The translations under genes and the position numbers were made by a program. 64,000 nucleotides of DNA, taken from contig CAWBIT010000008.1 in the NCBI GenBank assembly GCA_963789025.1, forward strand, positions 1,302,001 through 1,366,000. The letters run 5' to 3'. The stretch is from AP-15 sp963789025. GTDB lineage: Bacteria > Pseudomonadota > Alphaproteobacteria > ATCC43930 > CGMCC-115725. Within the stretch, counting starts at the first letter, position 1; each line of letters opens with the position of its first letter. The notes under the pieces were generated by a model, which was given only the letters and a program-made list of their open reading frames with translations, was not told the origin of the DNA and made no database searches. Positions 8,494-17,921 of the stretch are shown piece by piece.

Positions 8494-9711
8494 ATGCTTT
8501 ACGACACGTACCAGGTACACAGCGACGTACTCGCCCCGATTCGCCTGATGGCCGAGTTCTTCCGCGGCGTGCTGACCCAGCCATGGCCGCTGATCGAGAA
8601 TGCCCCGCTGGTGAGGAGCGCGGCGGCGGCGATGGAGCTGCTCTCCAATGCCGGGATGTCGCACGACCGGCCGGAATTCGGCATCCGCAAGGTGACCGTC
8701 GATGGCGAAGAGGTCGGCGTGACCGAAGAGGTCGTCGCCTCGCATCCATTCTGCCAGCTCTTGCATTTTCGCAAGGAAGAACCCCGCGACGAGCCGACGG
8801 TCCTCGTCGTGGCGCCGCTTTCGGGTCATTTCTCGACCCTGCTGCGCGGCACCGTCGCGACCCTGTTGCCCGACCACAATGTCTACATCACCGACTGGGT
8901 GAATGCGCGCAACGTCCCGCTGCTTTATGGCCGGTTCGACCTAGACGATTTTGTCGATGTGGTGAGCCGGTTCGTTCGTCTCCTGGGGCCGAAAATCCAT
9001 GTCATGGCGGTGTGCCAGCCTTCGGTCCCGGTGCTGGCCGCGGTCTCGCTGCTGGCGGCCGCCGGCGACCCCTGCCAGCCGGCGTCGATGATCCTGATGG
9101 GCGGTCCGATCGATCCGCGGGCAAACCCGACCGAGGTCAACCGCTTTGCGATGGCGCACTCGCTCGAATGGTTCGACCGTACCGTCATAACCACGGTGCC
9201 GGGGCGATATCCCGGGGCGTTTCGCCGGGTCTATCCCGGCTTTCTGCAGCTCGCCGGCTTTCTCAGCATGAATTTTGACCGGCACGTCTCGGCGCACTGG
9301 TCGATGTTCCACAATCTCGTCAAGGGCGACGGCGACAGCGCGGCGGCGACCCGCGCCTTTTACAAGGAATACAGCTCGGTCATGGATCTGCCGGCGGATT
9401 TCTACCTGCAGACCATCAAACGCGTCTTTCACGACCACGATCTGCCGCTCGGGCATTTTCGGGTCCACGGCGACCCGGTCGAGCCGCAGGCGATCGCGCA
9501 GACCGCCTTGATGACCGTCGAGGGCGAGAACGACGACATTTGCGCGGTCGGGCAGACCGTCGCCGCGCACGATCTCTGCACCGGCATCCGGCCGGCGAAG
9601 AAGCTGCACCACCTCCAGCTCAAAGTCGGCCATTACGGCGTGTTCCACGGCCGCCGCTGGCAGAGCGAGACCTACCCCAAGGTCAAAGCGTTCATCCGGG
9701 CGCAGGGGTAA
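8494..9711 (+). CDS. phaZ: intracellular polyhydroxyalkanoate depolymerase
   Basis: This 405-residue protein is full length for the intracellular PHB depolymerase family. It starts MLYDTYQVHSDVLAP, has HPFCQLLHF and VLVVAPLSGHFSTLLRG in the N-terminal half, and the nucleophile elbow MAVCQPSVP, where a Cys replaces the usual lipase Ser as in the Ralstonia enzyme. The tail LKVGHYGVFHGRRW carries the catalytic His. It should release 3-hydroxybutyrate from storage granules in the cytoplasm. A GAGGA ribosome site precedes the ATG. The 282 nt upstream hold no gene. Confidence 0.92.
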   Translation: MLYDTYQVHSDVLAPIRLMAEFFRGVLTQPWPLIENAPLVRSAAAAMELLSNAGMSHDRPEFGIRKVTVDGEEVGVTEEVVASHPFCQLLHFRKEEPRDEPTVLVVAPLSGHFSTLLRGTVATLLPDHNVYITDWVNARNVPLLYGRFDLDDFVDVVSRFVRLLGPKIHVMAVCQPSVPVLAAVSLLAAAGDPCQPASMILMGGPIDPRANPTEVNRFAMAHSLEWFDRTVITTVPGRYPGAFRRVYPGFLQLAGFLSMNFDRHVSAHWSMFHNLVKGDGDSAAATRAFYKEYSSVMDLPADFYLQTIKRVFHDHDLPLGHFRVHGDPVEPQAIAQTALMTVEGENDDICAVGQTVAAHDLCTGIRPAKKLHHLQLKVGHYGVFHGRRWQSETYPKVKAFIRAQG

Positions 9712-10170
9712 CATATGCGGGAGGATGCGGTTATGGTTTCTCGTCTTATTGCCGAAGGATCGTGTGAAAGATCATCCATCTTTAGTTTATACGCTTCCCC
9801 GGCGAAAGCCGGGGCCCATCGTTCCGCCGCACGAACCGATCTTCGCCGGCAAGGTATGGCGATTGCTTAGAAGCTCCGAGTGGCGGGGCAATAGGTCCCG
9901 GCTTTCGCCGGGAAAGCGAGGGGAAAATTTGCCGATTGCATGTCAAGCGCGATTTCTTCACATGCGCGAAGCCCGGGGCCCATTCTAGCCATAGGCACCG
10001 GCCTTCGCCGGTGTGGCGGAAGAGGCGGCGTGGTCCCCACCGGGAATATCGGGCAGCGCGACGCATTGCGAATGATCCAGCAGGGTAAGGCCAATCCAGA
10101 GAGGTCGTGTTCGGTACCCTGGCTCAGCGGTCGCGCGCTGATGACCGACGGCTCGTCCCCTCGGTGCAGA
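9712..10170. repeat. gene-free stretch with palindromic GC-rich repeats
   Basis: No convincing gene lies here. Three short inverted repeats are visible: CCCCGGCGAAAGCCGGGG near 9797-9814, CCCGGCTTTCGCCGGG near 9898-9913 and CACCGGCCTTCGCCGGTG near 9998-10015. They are variants of one hairpin unit of the REP type common in intergenic DNA of this class. They lie between two convergent genes and could act as transcription ends. Confidence 0.65.
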
Positions 10171-10869
10171 TCACGCGGCGGCGCGGGAATGGTCCTTTGG
10201 AAGCGCCAGCCATTGAGCCATCAGCTTGCCGCTGTCGGCCTCGAACCTCTCGTCGAGCAGCTGCGAGCCGAGGATGCGGTCGACGCGAAAATTGCGAAAG
10301 TCTCTGCGCAACTCGCACCAGGCACCGAGAAGGGTTACGTCGACGTAATACGCCATCGCGATCGGCCAAATCGTTCGCTGCGTATGACGGCCTTCTTCGT
10401 CGACATAGGCGATGGCAAGCTTGCGCGTCTCGCGGATCGCGCTCCGCAGCTGTGAGAGGTCGATCCCGTTGACCGCCGGGGCGCTGCCCTCGGATACGAA
10501 AAGCGGCGCCGCGACGAGCTGCGATTGTAACTCCCGCGGAACCACAGCGGCGAGCTTGGCGAGCACGCTTTCCGCCGCTTTCTGGAGCTTCGGATCGCGC
10601 AGTCGCCGCAATAGCCGCACACCGATCGCAATCGCGTCGGTCTCCTCGAGAGTGAACATCAATGGCGGCAGATCAAAGCCGCGGCGCAGCACATAGCCGA
10701 GCCCGGGCGCCCCTTCGATCGGCACGCGGCTCGCCTGCAAGGCGGCGATGTCGCGATAGATCGTGCGGACCGTCACTTCCAGCTTCTCGGCGATCGCGGC
10801 TGCCGTGAGCGGGTTCCGGGCCGAGCGTAATGTCTGGATGATGTCGAACAGGCGGTCGGCGCGGCGCAT
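10171..10869 (-). CDS. YafY-type transcriptional regulator (HTH-11 and WYL)
   Basis: The 232-residue product has a DeoR/HTH-11 DNA-binding domain at about 1-60 (MRRADRLFDIIQTLRS, AAAIAEKLEVTVRTIYRDI) and a WYL domain in the C-terminal half (about 120-225), which usually senses a small ligand. It starts at the ATG at 10867-10869, with AGGAG six nt upstream, rather than at the longer open frame. It is divergent from the cupin-like gene at 10943, only 73 nt away, and so probably controls it and itself. Confidence 0.87.
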   Translation of the reverse strand: MRRADRLFDIIQTLRSARNPLTAAAIAEKLEVTVRTIYRDIAALQASRVPIEGAPGLGYVLRRGFDLPPLMFTLEETDAIAIGVRLLRRLRDPKLQKAAESVLAKLAAVVPRELQSQLVAAPLFVSEGSAPAVNGIDLSQLRSAIRETRKLAIAYVDEEGRHTQRTIWPIAMAYYVDVTLLGAWCELRRDFRNFRVDRILGSQLLDERFEADSGKLMAQWLALPKDHSRAAA

Positions 10870-10942
10870 TGTCGGCTCCTGACAGAACGCTGTCAGTATC
10901 ACCCTGTTAACCTCCCTCCGCAACATTTGGAAGGATGGACGG

Positions 10943-11350
10943 ATGGTTTCGATCCATATCGATATAGAAGAGGCAGAGTGGACACCCGGGATCCCATTCT
11001 ATGGACCGGCAGCGCGCTATGACGGCAAAGACATCGTGCAGCTCAAGGTACTCAGCGACCGTCGGGCCGAGGGAGGCGGTATCGCGTGGCTCGGCAAATT
11101 CTCGCCGCCGCCGGGGAAATTGATCAAGATCGTCGCGACCGCCCTGTCCGACGAGCACGTCTTCAATCTCGAAGGCGGCCGCGCGACAAAATCGGGCGCA
11201 CCGGCGCGCGCCTCGGGCGGTTACACGTTAAACCCGACGGGCCAGCCGCACAGCGCCTTGATCGCGGCCGAAACGGTCAGCCTCATCATCTATTCCGGCG
11301 AGCCCGACCGGATCGTCTCGATGGAAGTCATCGATGTCGCCCCCTCCTGA
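10943..11350 (+). CDS. cupin-like protein, unknown substrate
   Basis: A 135-residue cytoplasmic protein of mostly beta strands. The stretch GKLIKIVATALSDEHVFNLEGG followed by ASGGYTLNPTGQPHSA resembles the two strand-turn motifs of small cupins, with His residues that could bind metal. The function is unknown. The ATG has GGAAGGA eight nt upstream. It faces away from the YafY-type regulator, which likely controls it, and the next gene starts within its last 17 nt. Confidence 0.7.
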   Translation: MVSIHIDIEEAEWTPGIPFYGPAARYDGKDIVQLKVLSDRRAEGGGIAWLGKFSPPPGKLIKIVATALSDEHVFNLEGGRATKSGAPARASGGYTLNPTGQPHSALIAAETVSLIIYSGEPDRIVSMEVIDVAPS

Positions 11351-11843
11351 GAGATGGATCCGGAGCCGGCCGGCAACCCAGGATGATTTGCCCATCCTTT
11401 GGGATTTCCTGGCGATCGCGGGATATGAGCCCGATGTCGACACAGCGAAGGCAGTACCGTTCGTCGCTGCTCATCTCGCTGGATGGCAGCGGCCCGAGGA
11501 TTTCGGATTCATTGCCGAACGAGACGGCGCAGCAATAGGCGCGGCGTGGGCGCGGCAATTCACACCCGATGAGCAACCGGCATTCTTCGTCGACGAGCGG
11601 ACGCCCGAGGTCACGATCGGGGTAAAGCCGTATGTTCGCGGTCAGGGGGTCGGAGGAATGCTGCTGCAAGCTGTGTGTGCCGAGGCTGCGCGGCGGGGTG
11701 TTGGCCTGTGCCTCAATGTCCGGCACGACAATCCGGCGCGACGCCTCTACGAGCGCGTCGGCTTTCGCCTCGTGCCGGGCTCGGGCGTGCCCAACAGGGT
11801 CGGCGGCACGTCATTCGGGATGGTGTGGGCTACGCTTAGGTAA
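11334..11843 (+). CDS. GNAT family N-acetyltransferase
   Basis: The 169-residue protein carries the acetyl-CoA binding signature VRGQGVGGMLLQAVCAEA (about residues 100-117) followed by the typical GVGLCLNVRHDNPARRLYERVGF helix-strand end. It transfers an acetyl group from acetyl-CoA to an amine; the substrate is not evident. Its start overlaps the cupin-like gene by 17 nt, so the two are probably coupled and may act on related small molecules. Confidence 0.85.
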   Translation: MSPPPERWIRSRPATQDDLPILWDFLAIAGYEPDVDTAKAVPFVAAHLAGWQRPEDFGFIAERDGAAIGAAWARQFTPDEQPAFFVDERTPEVTIGVKPYVRGQGVGGMLLQAVCAEAARRGVGLCLNVRHDNPARRLYERVGFRLVPGSGVPNRVGGTSFGMVWATLR

Positions 11844-12113
11844 CGGTGGACGCACCGCCTCGTCTCTGAGAAGCTGCTGACCGGTGGAGAACTCGCAGGA
11901 ATCAACCCAAAGTCGTCTTGCGCGGACTTGATCCGCGCATCCACGCCTTTGTTTCGGGGCTCGACCGCGTGGATGGCCGGGACAAGCCTGGACAAGCCCG
12001 GCCAAGACGAAACCATGGGGCCGATTGGCTCCGTTATCCCGCCGCAAAATTTTTCCCGGACAGCTTTGCGCGAAAGCCGAAGCGGGTTCCCCGGTCTCGT
12101 GTAGGGGTCGGCG

Positions 12114-13030
12114 ATGCAGCCAGCCGGCGCGAACTATCTGAAAGGCGCCGTATTCGGCTTCGCCGCAGTATCGATCTGGGCGAGCTGGAGCGTTGTCACG
12201 CGGCTGGCCGTTACGACCAGCCTGGACGCGTGGGACATCGTGGCGCTGCGCTTCGGCGTGGCGGGTCTCCTCTTGTCGCCGGTCCTCGTGCAGCGAGGCC
12301 TTGCCCACGACCGCCTTGGATGGCTTGGACTGGCCGTGATCATCGCCGGGACAGGCGCGCCTTATGCACTGGTGGCGGCGGTCGGGCTGCGCTTTGCACC
12401 CGCCTATGATGGCGGCGCGCTCAATCCGGGTTGCATGCCGCTGTTCGTTGCTCTGATCGCCGCGCTCGTTCTGGGAGAGAAGCTTTCGACGGCGCAAAAG
12501 TTGGGCTCTCGCTGATATTGGCTGGCGCCCTGATTATCGTCTGCTGGCACGCCGCAGCCTGGAGCCCCTCGCGCACGTTCGGCGATGCGCTCTTCCTGTT
12601 CGCGGCATTCTTGACGGCATGCTTCACCGTAGTCATGCGGCAGGCAGAACTCGATCCAGTCCATGTCGCAGCCCTCGTCTCGACCGGATCGCTGGTGATC
12701 TACCTGCCGATCTACCTGGCATTGTACGGAACCCACCTCGCCCGACTACCGCTCGCTGATATTGCCGTTCAGGCGATTTTCCAGGGCGTTCTCGTGACCA
12801 TTGTGTCCCTGCTTCTGTATGGCCGTGCAGTCGCCATCCTTGGCGCTTCAGGTGGCGCAGCCTTTGGAGCTTTGGTGCCCGCGCTGTCGGCACTCTTAGC
12901 AATACCGCTCCTCGACGAGTGGCCAAACGAAACAGACTGGGCCGGCATCGCTCTGATCTCCGCCGGCGTCTATCTGGCCAGCGGAGGACCATTGCCGAGC
13001 CGAAACTCCAAACCGCGCTCTGTGGGTTGA
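12114..13030 (+). pseudogene. EamA/DMT-family transporter, frameshifted
   Basis: Two overlapping frames together make one EamA-family permease of about 300 residues with around ten membrane helices. The first part (12114-12515) runs to LGEKLSTAQKLG and then stops at once; the expected continuation LSLILAGALIIVCW lies in the frame ending at 13030. A single base appears to be missing near 12505, in the TTGGGC context. Intact, it would be an inner-membrane drug/metabolite exporter or importer. As read, it gives a truncated protein. Confidence 0.82.
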
Positions 13031-13099
13031 GACGCCTCACAATTGACGGCAACCGAATAACCGCCGAGTGGGATCATCCGCAGTGACATTGCCGCCGGC

Positions 13100-13601
13100 C
13101 TAAGAGGTCACAGCCGAGCCGATGAAGGTGGGTGCCCGGGCGCTGGCGTTCTGTTCCACGATCTCGGGAGTGACAACCGTGCGCGTCGCGCGCATCAGGC
13201 TGCGAGAATGTCCGGTCATGGGCAGCCTCCCGCAGCCAGCGTTGTCGTCCTTTCCCCGAAAAATCGGGTCATGATGGACCTTTAGAAAAAGATCCATTAG
13301 GCGGGATATTTGCCAGTAGACAGCTACAAACTTTGAGATTGAGCGGCTTATTATAATAATGGCTTCATACCTTGGTATATTGACCTCGTCGGGTTCGATG
13401 TAATGCTTAAGCCAATTTATAACCATGTTGTGGTCGAACTCGGCAAATGGAACCACACGCATGAGTCCTTTCAACAAATAAGGGTCTGCTGTATTAGGCA
13501 GTTGCACCTTCCGCAGCGGCGGCTAACGTTATCGCACACTCCAATTCTCCCTGGAGAAAATGGCGTATAGCGGCGCTAATTTGACGCTGGGCGGACAGCA
13601 T
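13100..13601 (-). pseudogene. small conserved hypothetical gene, frameshifted
   Basis: Two overlapping minus-strand frames look like one gene. The first (13601 down to 13494) reads MLSAQRQISAAIRHFLQGE, then ITLAAAAEG. The second (13507 down to 13100) continues LPNTADPYLLKGL, NWLKHYIEPDEVNIP and ISKFVAVYWQ. From memory such motifs follow one another in an uncharacterised proteobacterial family of about 120-150 residues. A one-base shift near 13500 separates them, and the last 50 residues look like run-on. No function is known. Confidence 0.5.
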
Positions 13602-13682
13602 TCTGGTGCTGGGGCGATGTGTCGGGAATTCATCGGCTGTCCCATGGGGTGGCCCTTCTGGCAACCGTCCGAAGTCGCCCAT

Positions 13683-14417
13683 TCAGGGGTACCGTCCCGT
13701 GGGAGGTTCGGTCGAGTCAGTATGGGCTCGAATCCGAAAACCGTCGATTGCCCAGCACGCAGCGAGACCGATCACAAACGCGAGCGCCGGAATTCCAACG
13801 AACAATTCCCCAATATCCAAATAATTGACCGGACTATGCCCCATTCCAACGAAAAACTTGCAATCATATCGGCTACAATGGAGATAAAATTGCATAGCGC
13901 AAACAATTAGCCACAAGCCGGAAGCCACTACCCAGACTCTGAACAACCCGCTCCGAAGGTTTGTCGCAAAACTACGTCCGGCGGCTGATCTATGATTGCT
14001 AAGCAATGCCAAGGCTGTGATAATGATTATTGCGCTCATCAATTCCGCAAGGCTAAATTCCGCGATCGCTTCTCTCCAATACGCAGGCATATGCACCTCG
14101 AAAAATGCAATAATTCCTATGTTTATTCCAAGAGTCAGTAAACCCCAATTGGTGCCGTTGCGGCGATGACCTCTTCGTGCATATACCCCGAGTAGGGGCG
14201 GCTGAACAATGAATAACCAGAGGACCGGTCCTGCAACGGGCTCACGAGATACCCAGCCTAATACGACGCAAAAGGTCGTCAATATAATCAATACTACTAC
14301 GATCAAAACTTTCTCGAAGATAGTTAGCCCTGGGAGCCGGGTAGCACCTACGATTTGTTTCTCGTCGGTTGATCCGTAGCGGAGAACTGGGGCTTGGGCA
14401 GCGAAGAGTTCTTTCAT
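13683..14417 (-). CDS. multi-pass membrane protein, unknown function
   Basis: The 244-residue product has about six hydrophobic segments (near residues 34-57, 66-80, 92-112, 125-145, 160-180 and 205-228) and is probably an inner-membrane protein. The DNA is clearly poorer in G+C than its neighbours and uses A/T-ending codons, which suggests foreign origin. No family is recognised. The ATG at 14415-14417 follows a weak purine-rich stretch. It lies between the broken gene at 13.1-13.6 kb and the IS1380 insertion. Confidence 0.55.
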   Translation of the reverse strand: MKELFAAQAPVLRYGSTDEKQIVGATRLPGLTIFEKVLIVVVLIILTTFCVVLGWVSREPVAGPVLWLFIVQPPLLGVYARRGHRRNGTNWGLLTLGINIGIIAFFEVHMPAYWREAIAEFSLAELMSAIIIITALALLSNHRSAAGRSFATNLRSGLFRVWVVASGLWLIVCAMQFYLHCSRYDCKFFVGMGHSPVNYLDIGELFVGIPALAFVIGLAACWAIDGFRIRAHTDSTEPPTGRYP

Positions 14418-14712
14418 GGGGACTACATCACGGCTGATCGCGGGATAACGCCCATAAAACCATTATTCTCCGGTTAACCGGTCCCGGTCACCCGAGGAGG
14501 GCAATACGAGCCGTCTAGCCGCCCTGTTAGGAGCTTCGGAACGATTGGGGCGGAATATACGGGTCTGTGTCTCAAACAGGACAGCCCGATGATGCGCATT
14601 TGGAAACTCACCCCCATTGATCCGTCGCTTCCGGTATGGAAAGGTCACGACACGAGTCCGATTTTCGTCCGTGCCGAGAGTGCGGCCCAGGCACAGGATT
14701 TGGCACAGTTAG

Positions 14713-16342
14713 CCCGATCTATGCACGAGGGCTGGCGGGTGTAGCGCAAGCGATTGATCGGGCGTAGGATTCGGTTGCTGAAGCTGAATCTGCCGGTCGT
14801 CGGAGGCGACACCCGCCATGGTTGATCTTACGCCGTTTCTTCCGGGTCTGTCACTGGTTCAGGGCAAGGCGGTAGTTGCTCGCTTTGACGGCGGCCGGCT
14901 GTCGTCGGAAGGTGGCTTGCTGGCGCTGCGCGAAATCGAGCGCCGGCTGGGCTTGGCGGACCGACTGGCGAACTGCCTGGTGGACCCGCGCGCGCCGGAG
15001 AGGGTCGTGCATCGCTTGGCGGAGATCATCCGGTTCCGCATGCTGATGATCGCCGCTGGCTACGAGGACGGCAACGACGCCGACGCGCTGCGCCGCGACC
15101 CGATGTTCAAGCTGGCGCTGGATCGCTTGCCCGCGGGCGAGGAGTTGTGCTCGCAATCGACGATCTCGCGGCTGGAAAACCTCCCCGACCGGCGAGCGTT
15201 GCTGCGCCTTGGGCGGGCGCTCGTCGAGCAGTATTGCGGCTCGTTCCGAGCGGTCCCGAAGCGCATCGTCCTCGATATCGACGACACCTTCGACCGCGTG
15301 CATGGCGGCCAGCAACTGCGCCTGTTCAACGCCCACTACGACGATTACGGCTTCCAGCCGATCGTTGTGTTCGACGCAGAGGGCCGTTTTGTCACCGCGC
15401 TGCTGCGGCCCGGCAAGCGGCCGAGCGGGGTGGAGATCCGCGGCTTTGTGCGCCGCCTAGTCGGCGCCCTGCGCAGCCATTGGCCAAAGGTCGAGATCCT
15501 GCTGCGCGCCGACAGCCATTATGCGTCCCCCGAAGTGTTCGACTGGTGTCGGAAGAACCGGGTGGATTGGGGTCTTCGGCCTGGCCCCCAACGCCGCACT
15601 CTGCCGTCATGTCGCAGCGTTGGAGAAGAGCACCGCCGCGCGCTTCAAGGCCGCGCCCGAGCGCGGCAAGGTGCGGCGCTTCGGGCAATTCCACGATGCC
15701 GCGCAGAGCTGGAGCCGGGTCGAGCGCATCATCGCCCGCGTCGAGGCCGGGCTCGAGGGCACCGATACCCGGTTCATCGTCACCAGCCTCGAAGGCGGCC
15801 GCGCCAAGCACCTCTACCAGCGGCTCTATTGCGCGCGTGGTCAGGCCGAGAACCACATCAAGGCATGGAAGAACCATCTCGCTGCCGACCGCACTTCTTG
15901 CCACGCGGCCGAGGCCAATCAGTTTCGTCTGTTCCTGCACGCCGGCGCTTATTGGCTCTTATGGTCGATGCGCCGCGTCATGCCCAAAGGTTCGGTGTGG
16001 CGGGTCATGCAGTTCGACACCTTGCGGCTGCGCCTGGTCAAACTCGCCGCCCGCGTCGTCGAACTGAAAACCCAAGTCAAGATCCACCTGCCGTCCAGCG
16101 CCCCCGATCAGGCGATCTTCGCCATGCTGCTCGACCGCCTGCCGCGTCTCGTCACCTGAGAGCCGGGGCGTGATGCCCCGCTATCGCCCTCCGTTCTTCA
16201 ACCCCCAGCGCCGCCCCAATCCCGAAACACAAACCCGCCGCCGCGGCAGTGATCCCTCACGCCCGTCGCACAACAGTGCAACCAACACGCGAGCGTCCTG
16301 ATATACGTCCTGCCAATGTATTTTAGTCATGCATTGATCGGG
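14713..16342 (+). mobile_element. IS1380-family insertion sequence, 1630 bp
   Basis: The ends are 16-bp inverted repeats, CCCGATCTATGCACGA on the left and CCCGATCAATGCATGA (reverse strand) on the right, matching at 14 of 16 positions. They are flanked by the 4-bp direct repeat TTAG at 14709-14712 and 16343-16346. The length and duplication size fit the IS1380 family, as does the transposase inside. The element interrupts a small hypothetical gene. Confidence 0.88.
14818..16159 (+). pseudogene. IS1380-family transposase, frameshifted
   Basis: Codons 1-250 in the first frame carry the DDE transposase start (GGLLALREIERRLGLADRL, then LDIDDTFDRVHGGQ with a catalytic Asp, and LRADSHYASPEVFDWC with the second). 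From about 15570 the sequence continues in the next frame with FGLAPNAALCRHV, ENHIKAWKNHL and a stop at 16159. The shift lies in the run TGGGG at 15566-15570, consistent with one extra G. Total length, about 447 residues, is normal for the family, so the copy is defective only by this shift. Confidence 0.85.
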
Positions 16343-16579
16343 TTAGCAACAGTTCACTTTGCCGAACCGCAGCTCGGCCTAATGGAAGGCAATCCTTGGG
16401 TCGGATACAGGACTCGGTGTGAAGACGTAACCGATATTAGTGGCTATTCGGTGGATGGCCCAGCTGAGGTTTTAAACCGCCGCAAGCAGTAATCGGGCGC
16501 GAGGGAGAGCCCACCATAGGCTCTCCCCGTCACGATCCAGTTTTGAACCGTTACGGACTAGATCAGTCGGTCAAAACGA

Positions 16580-17711
16580 TTTCTATCCAGCTAAAGCAGG
16601 CTGTGCAACTTTAACGGGAAGCCGACGGACGCGGTTGGCCCCGCCCGGCATGTTGCCGGCCTTGAGTTGGTCGTAAGTGATGGTGGCGCATTCGACGGCG
16701 CGCCGAATGAGGTAGCCGTCCAACCCGTCGGGCAAATTGCGGCGATTGAACCGGTAGGACCATTCCCGGAGATAGCGCGGCAGGTGCTTGGCGCTGACGC
16801 CGTGATGGGTGCCGACGAGCCAGGCTTTGATGTTGCTGAACAGGGTATGGATGATCGGGAAGAAGGCGCCGGCATTGGCGGCTTCGTCCTGGACCACCGG
16901 CGTGTGTTTCAAATGCTCACCGAGAGCGGCGTCGCGGCCGCGATAACCCGCGAACCCATCGGTCAGGAGATGGGACCCGGCCGCGACATTGTCTTTGAGG
17001 AAGGTGCCGAGCGCGGCACCCGTCGCGGCCGGCAGCACCGCGATGCGGGCGTTGCCGGCGAAGAACCCGTGTTGGCGCTTCACCGCATGCCCGTGTTTTT
17101 CTTTCTTGTTCTGCGGCGCCGGCACCTTCTCGACGGCGGCGGCGACCAAGCTCTTGTCAGGGTTGGCCGTACTGCGTCCGCGACTTGTCGGATCGCCGCG
17201 GCCGCCGATAAAGGTCTCGTCCGCCTCGAGCAAGCCGCGCAGCGGACGAGTGGGGTCCTCGCTGAGCCCGTGACGCAACTTGTGCGCCATGGTCCACGCC
17301 GTCTGGTACGCCACCGCCAGTTCGCGCTGCAGAAATTTGGCCGAGACGCCGCGCTTGTCGCGGCCCATCAGGTAGGCGGCAACAAACCACTTCGACAATT
17401 CCGTCCGCGTCCGATGCAACACCGTTCCGGCAGTGACCAACTCCTGCCGGTGGCAGGCGGTGCATTCATAAACACGCGGGCGCGCCTTCAACCGCCAGGC
17501 TTGCCGCCCGCCGCACCCGGCGCAGACAAATCCACCGGGCCAGCGAAGCCCCGCCAGGTGCTCGATGCACCGCTCCTCCGTCCCAAACCGCGCCGCGAAT
17601 TCCAGTAGCCCCGCCATCCGATCCCCCCCTTTACCGACCGGAGCCATGCTACCCTTGCGCGAGATCCGCTACAAGAACATTTAGCGAACCTGCGCTACCT
17701 GGACAGGGATA
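16580..17711 (-). mobile_element. IS1595-family insertion sequence, about 1.13 kb
   Basis: An 18-bp imperfect inverted repeat (14 of 18 matching) lies at 16583-16600 and 17689-17706, and an 8-bp direct repeat CAAAACGA flanks the element at 16572-16579 and 17712-17719. Eight-base duplications are typical of IS1595. The two ends differ by two bases in distance from repeat to flank, so the exact limits are uncertain. It holds one transposase gene. Confidence 0.75.
16583..17617 (-). CDS. IS1595-family transposase
   Basis: The 344-residue protein has an N-terminal zinc ribbon (CAGCGG and YECTACHRQ), a helix-turn-helix region (VAYQTAWTMAHKLRHGL) and a DDE/DDN-like catalytic domain (LLEADETFIGG, HLLTDGFAGYRG, then the HGVSAKHLPRYLREWSYRFNRR end). 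The frame is intact, so it may be active. The start is set at the ATG at 17615-17617 after a GGGGGGAT site. It is only distantly similar to the two transposases at 49.7 and 52.0 kb. Confidence 0.88.
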   Translation of the reverse strand: MAGLLEFAARFGTEERCIEHLAGLRWPGGFVCAGCGGRQAWRLKARPRVYECTACHRQELVTAGTVLHRTRTELSKWFVAAYLMGRDKRGVSAKFLQRELAVAYQTAWTMAHKLRHGLSEDPTRPLRGLLEADETFIGGRGDPTSRGRSTANPDKSLVAAAVEKVPAPQNKKEKHGHAVKRQHGFFAGNARIAVLPAATGAALGTFLKDNVAAGSHLLTDGFAGYRGRDAALGEHLKHTPVVQDEAANAGAFFPIIHTLFSNIKAWLVGTHHGVSAKHLPRYLREWSYRFNRRNLPDGLDGYLIRRAVECATITYDQLKAGNMPGGANRVRRLPVKVAQPALAG

Positions 17712-17921
17712 CAAAACGAAATCTTGTCATCCAACGATATGGGCTTGCTCTTTCATTCGTCTCGCGGCGCGACTCTGAGATTGAAATTACGATTATTGTA
17801 TTCTACGAAGGATCTATCCGAGCTGGCACCTGCAAGCTGCCCCTTCGATTTAATGTCAGGCAACCATTTCGTTGACAGTAGCCGTTTCCTCAACAGCACT
17901 CATTCTTTACGACGTTAGGTA

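Larger units (their letters stand above)
14592..16492 (+). pseudogene. small conserved hypothetical gene split by IS1380 insertion
   Basis: The first 121 nt (14592-14712) code MRIWKLTPIDPSLPVWKGHD and so on to DLAQL. The remainder (16347-16492) codes TVHFAEPQLGLMEGNPW through SGYSVDGPAEVLNRRKQ. Removing the IS and one copy of the 4-bp target duplication TTAG rejoins the frame exactly and gives an 88-residue protein. The motif order WKLxPIDP, VRAESAAQAQ, NPW, SGYSVDGP is that of small uncharacterised proteins common in this class. The gene is inactivated. Confidence 0.8.

Noticed and set aside
12114..12515. Short EamA-like protein as a real half-size transporter
   Set aside because: The frame ends within a helix and the missing half follows directly one base out of frame.
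15560..15580. Programmed frameshift in the IS1380 transposase
   Set aside because: IS1380 elements are normally encoded in one frame, and no slippery heptamer with a downstream structure is evident.
17724..17918. Open frame of 64 codons right of the IS1595 element
   Set aside because: No motif or start signal; another frame over the same DNA looks slightly more coding-like but is also unrecognised.
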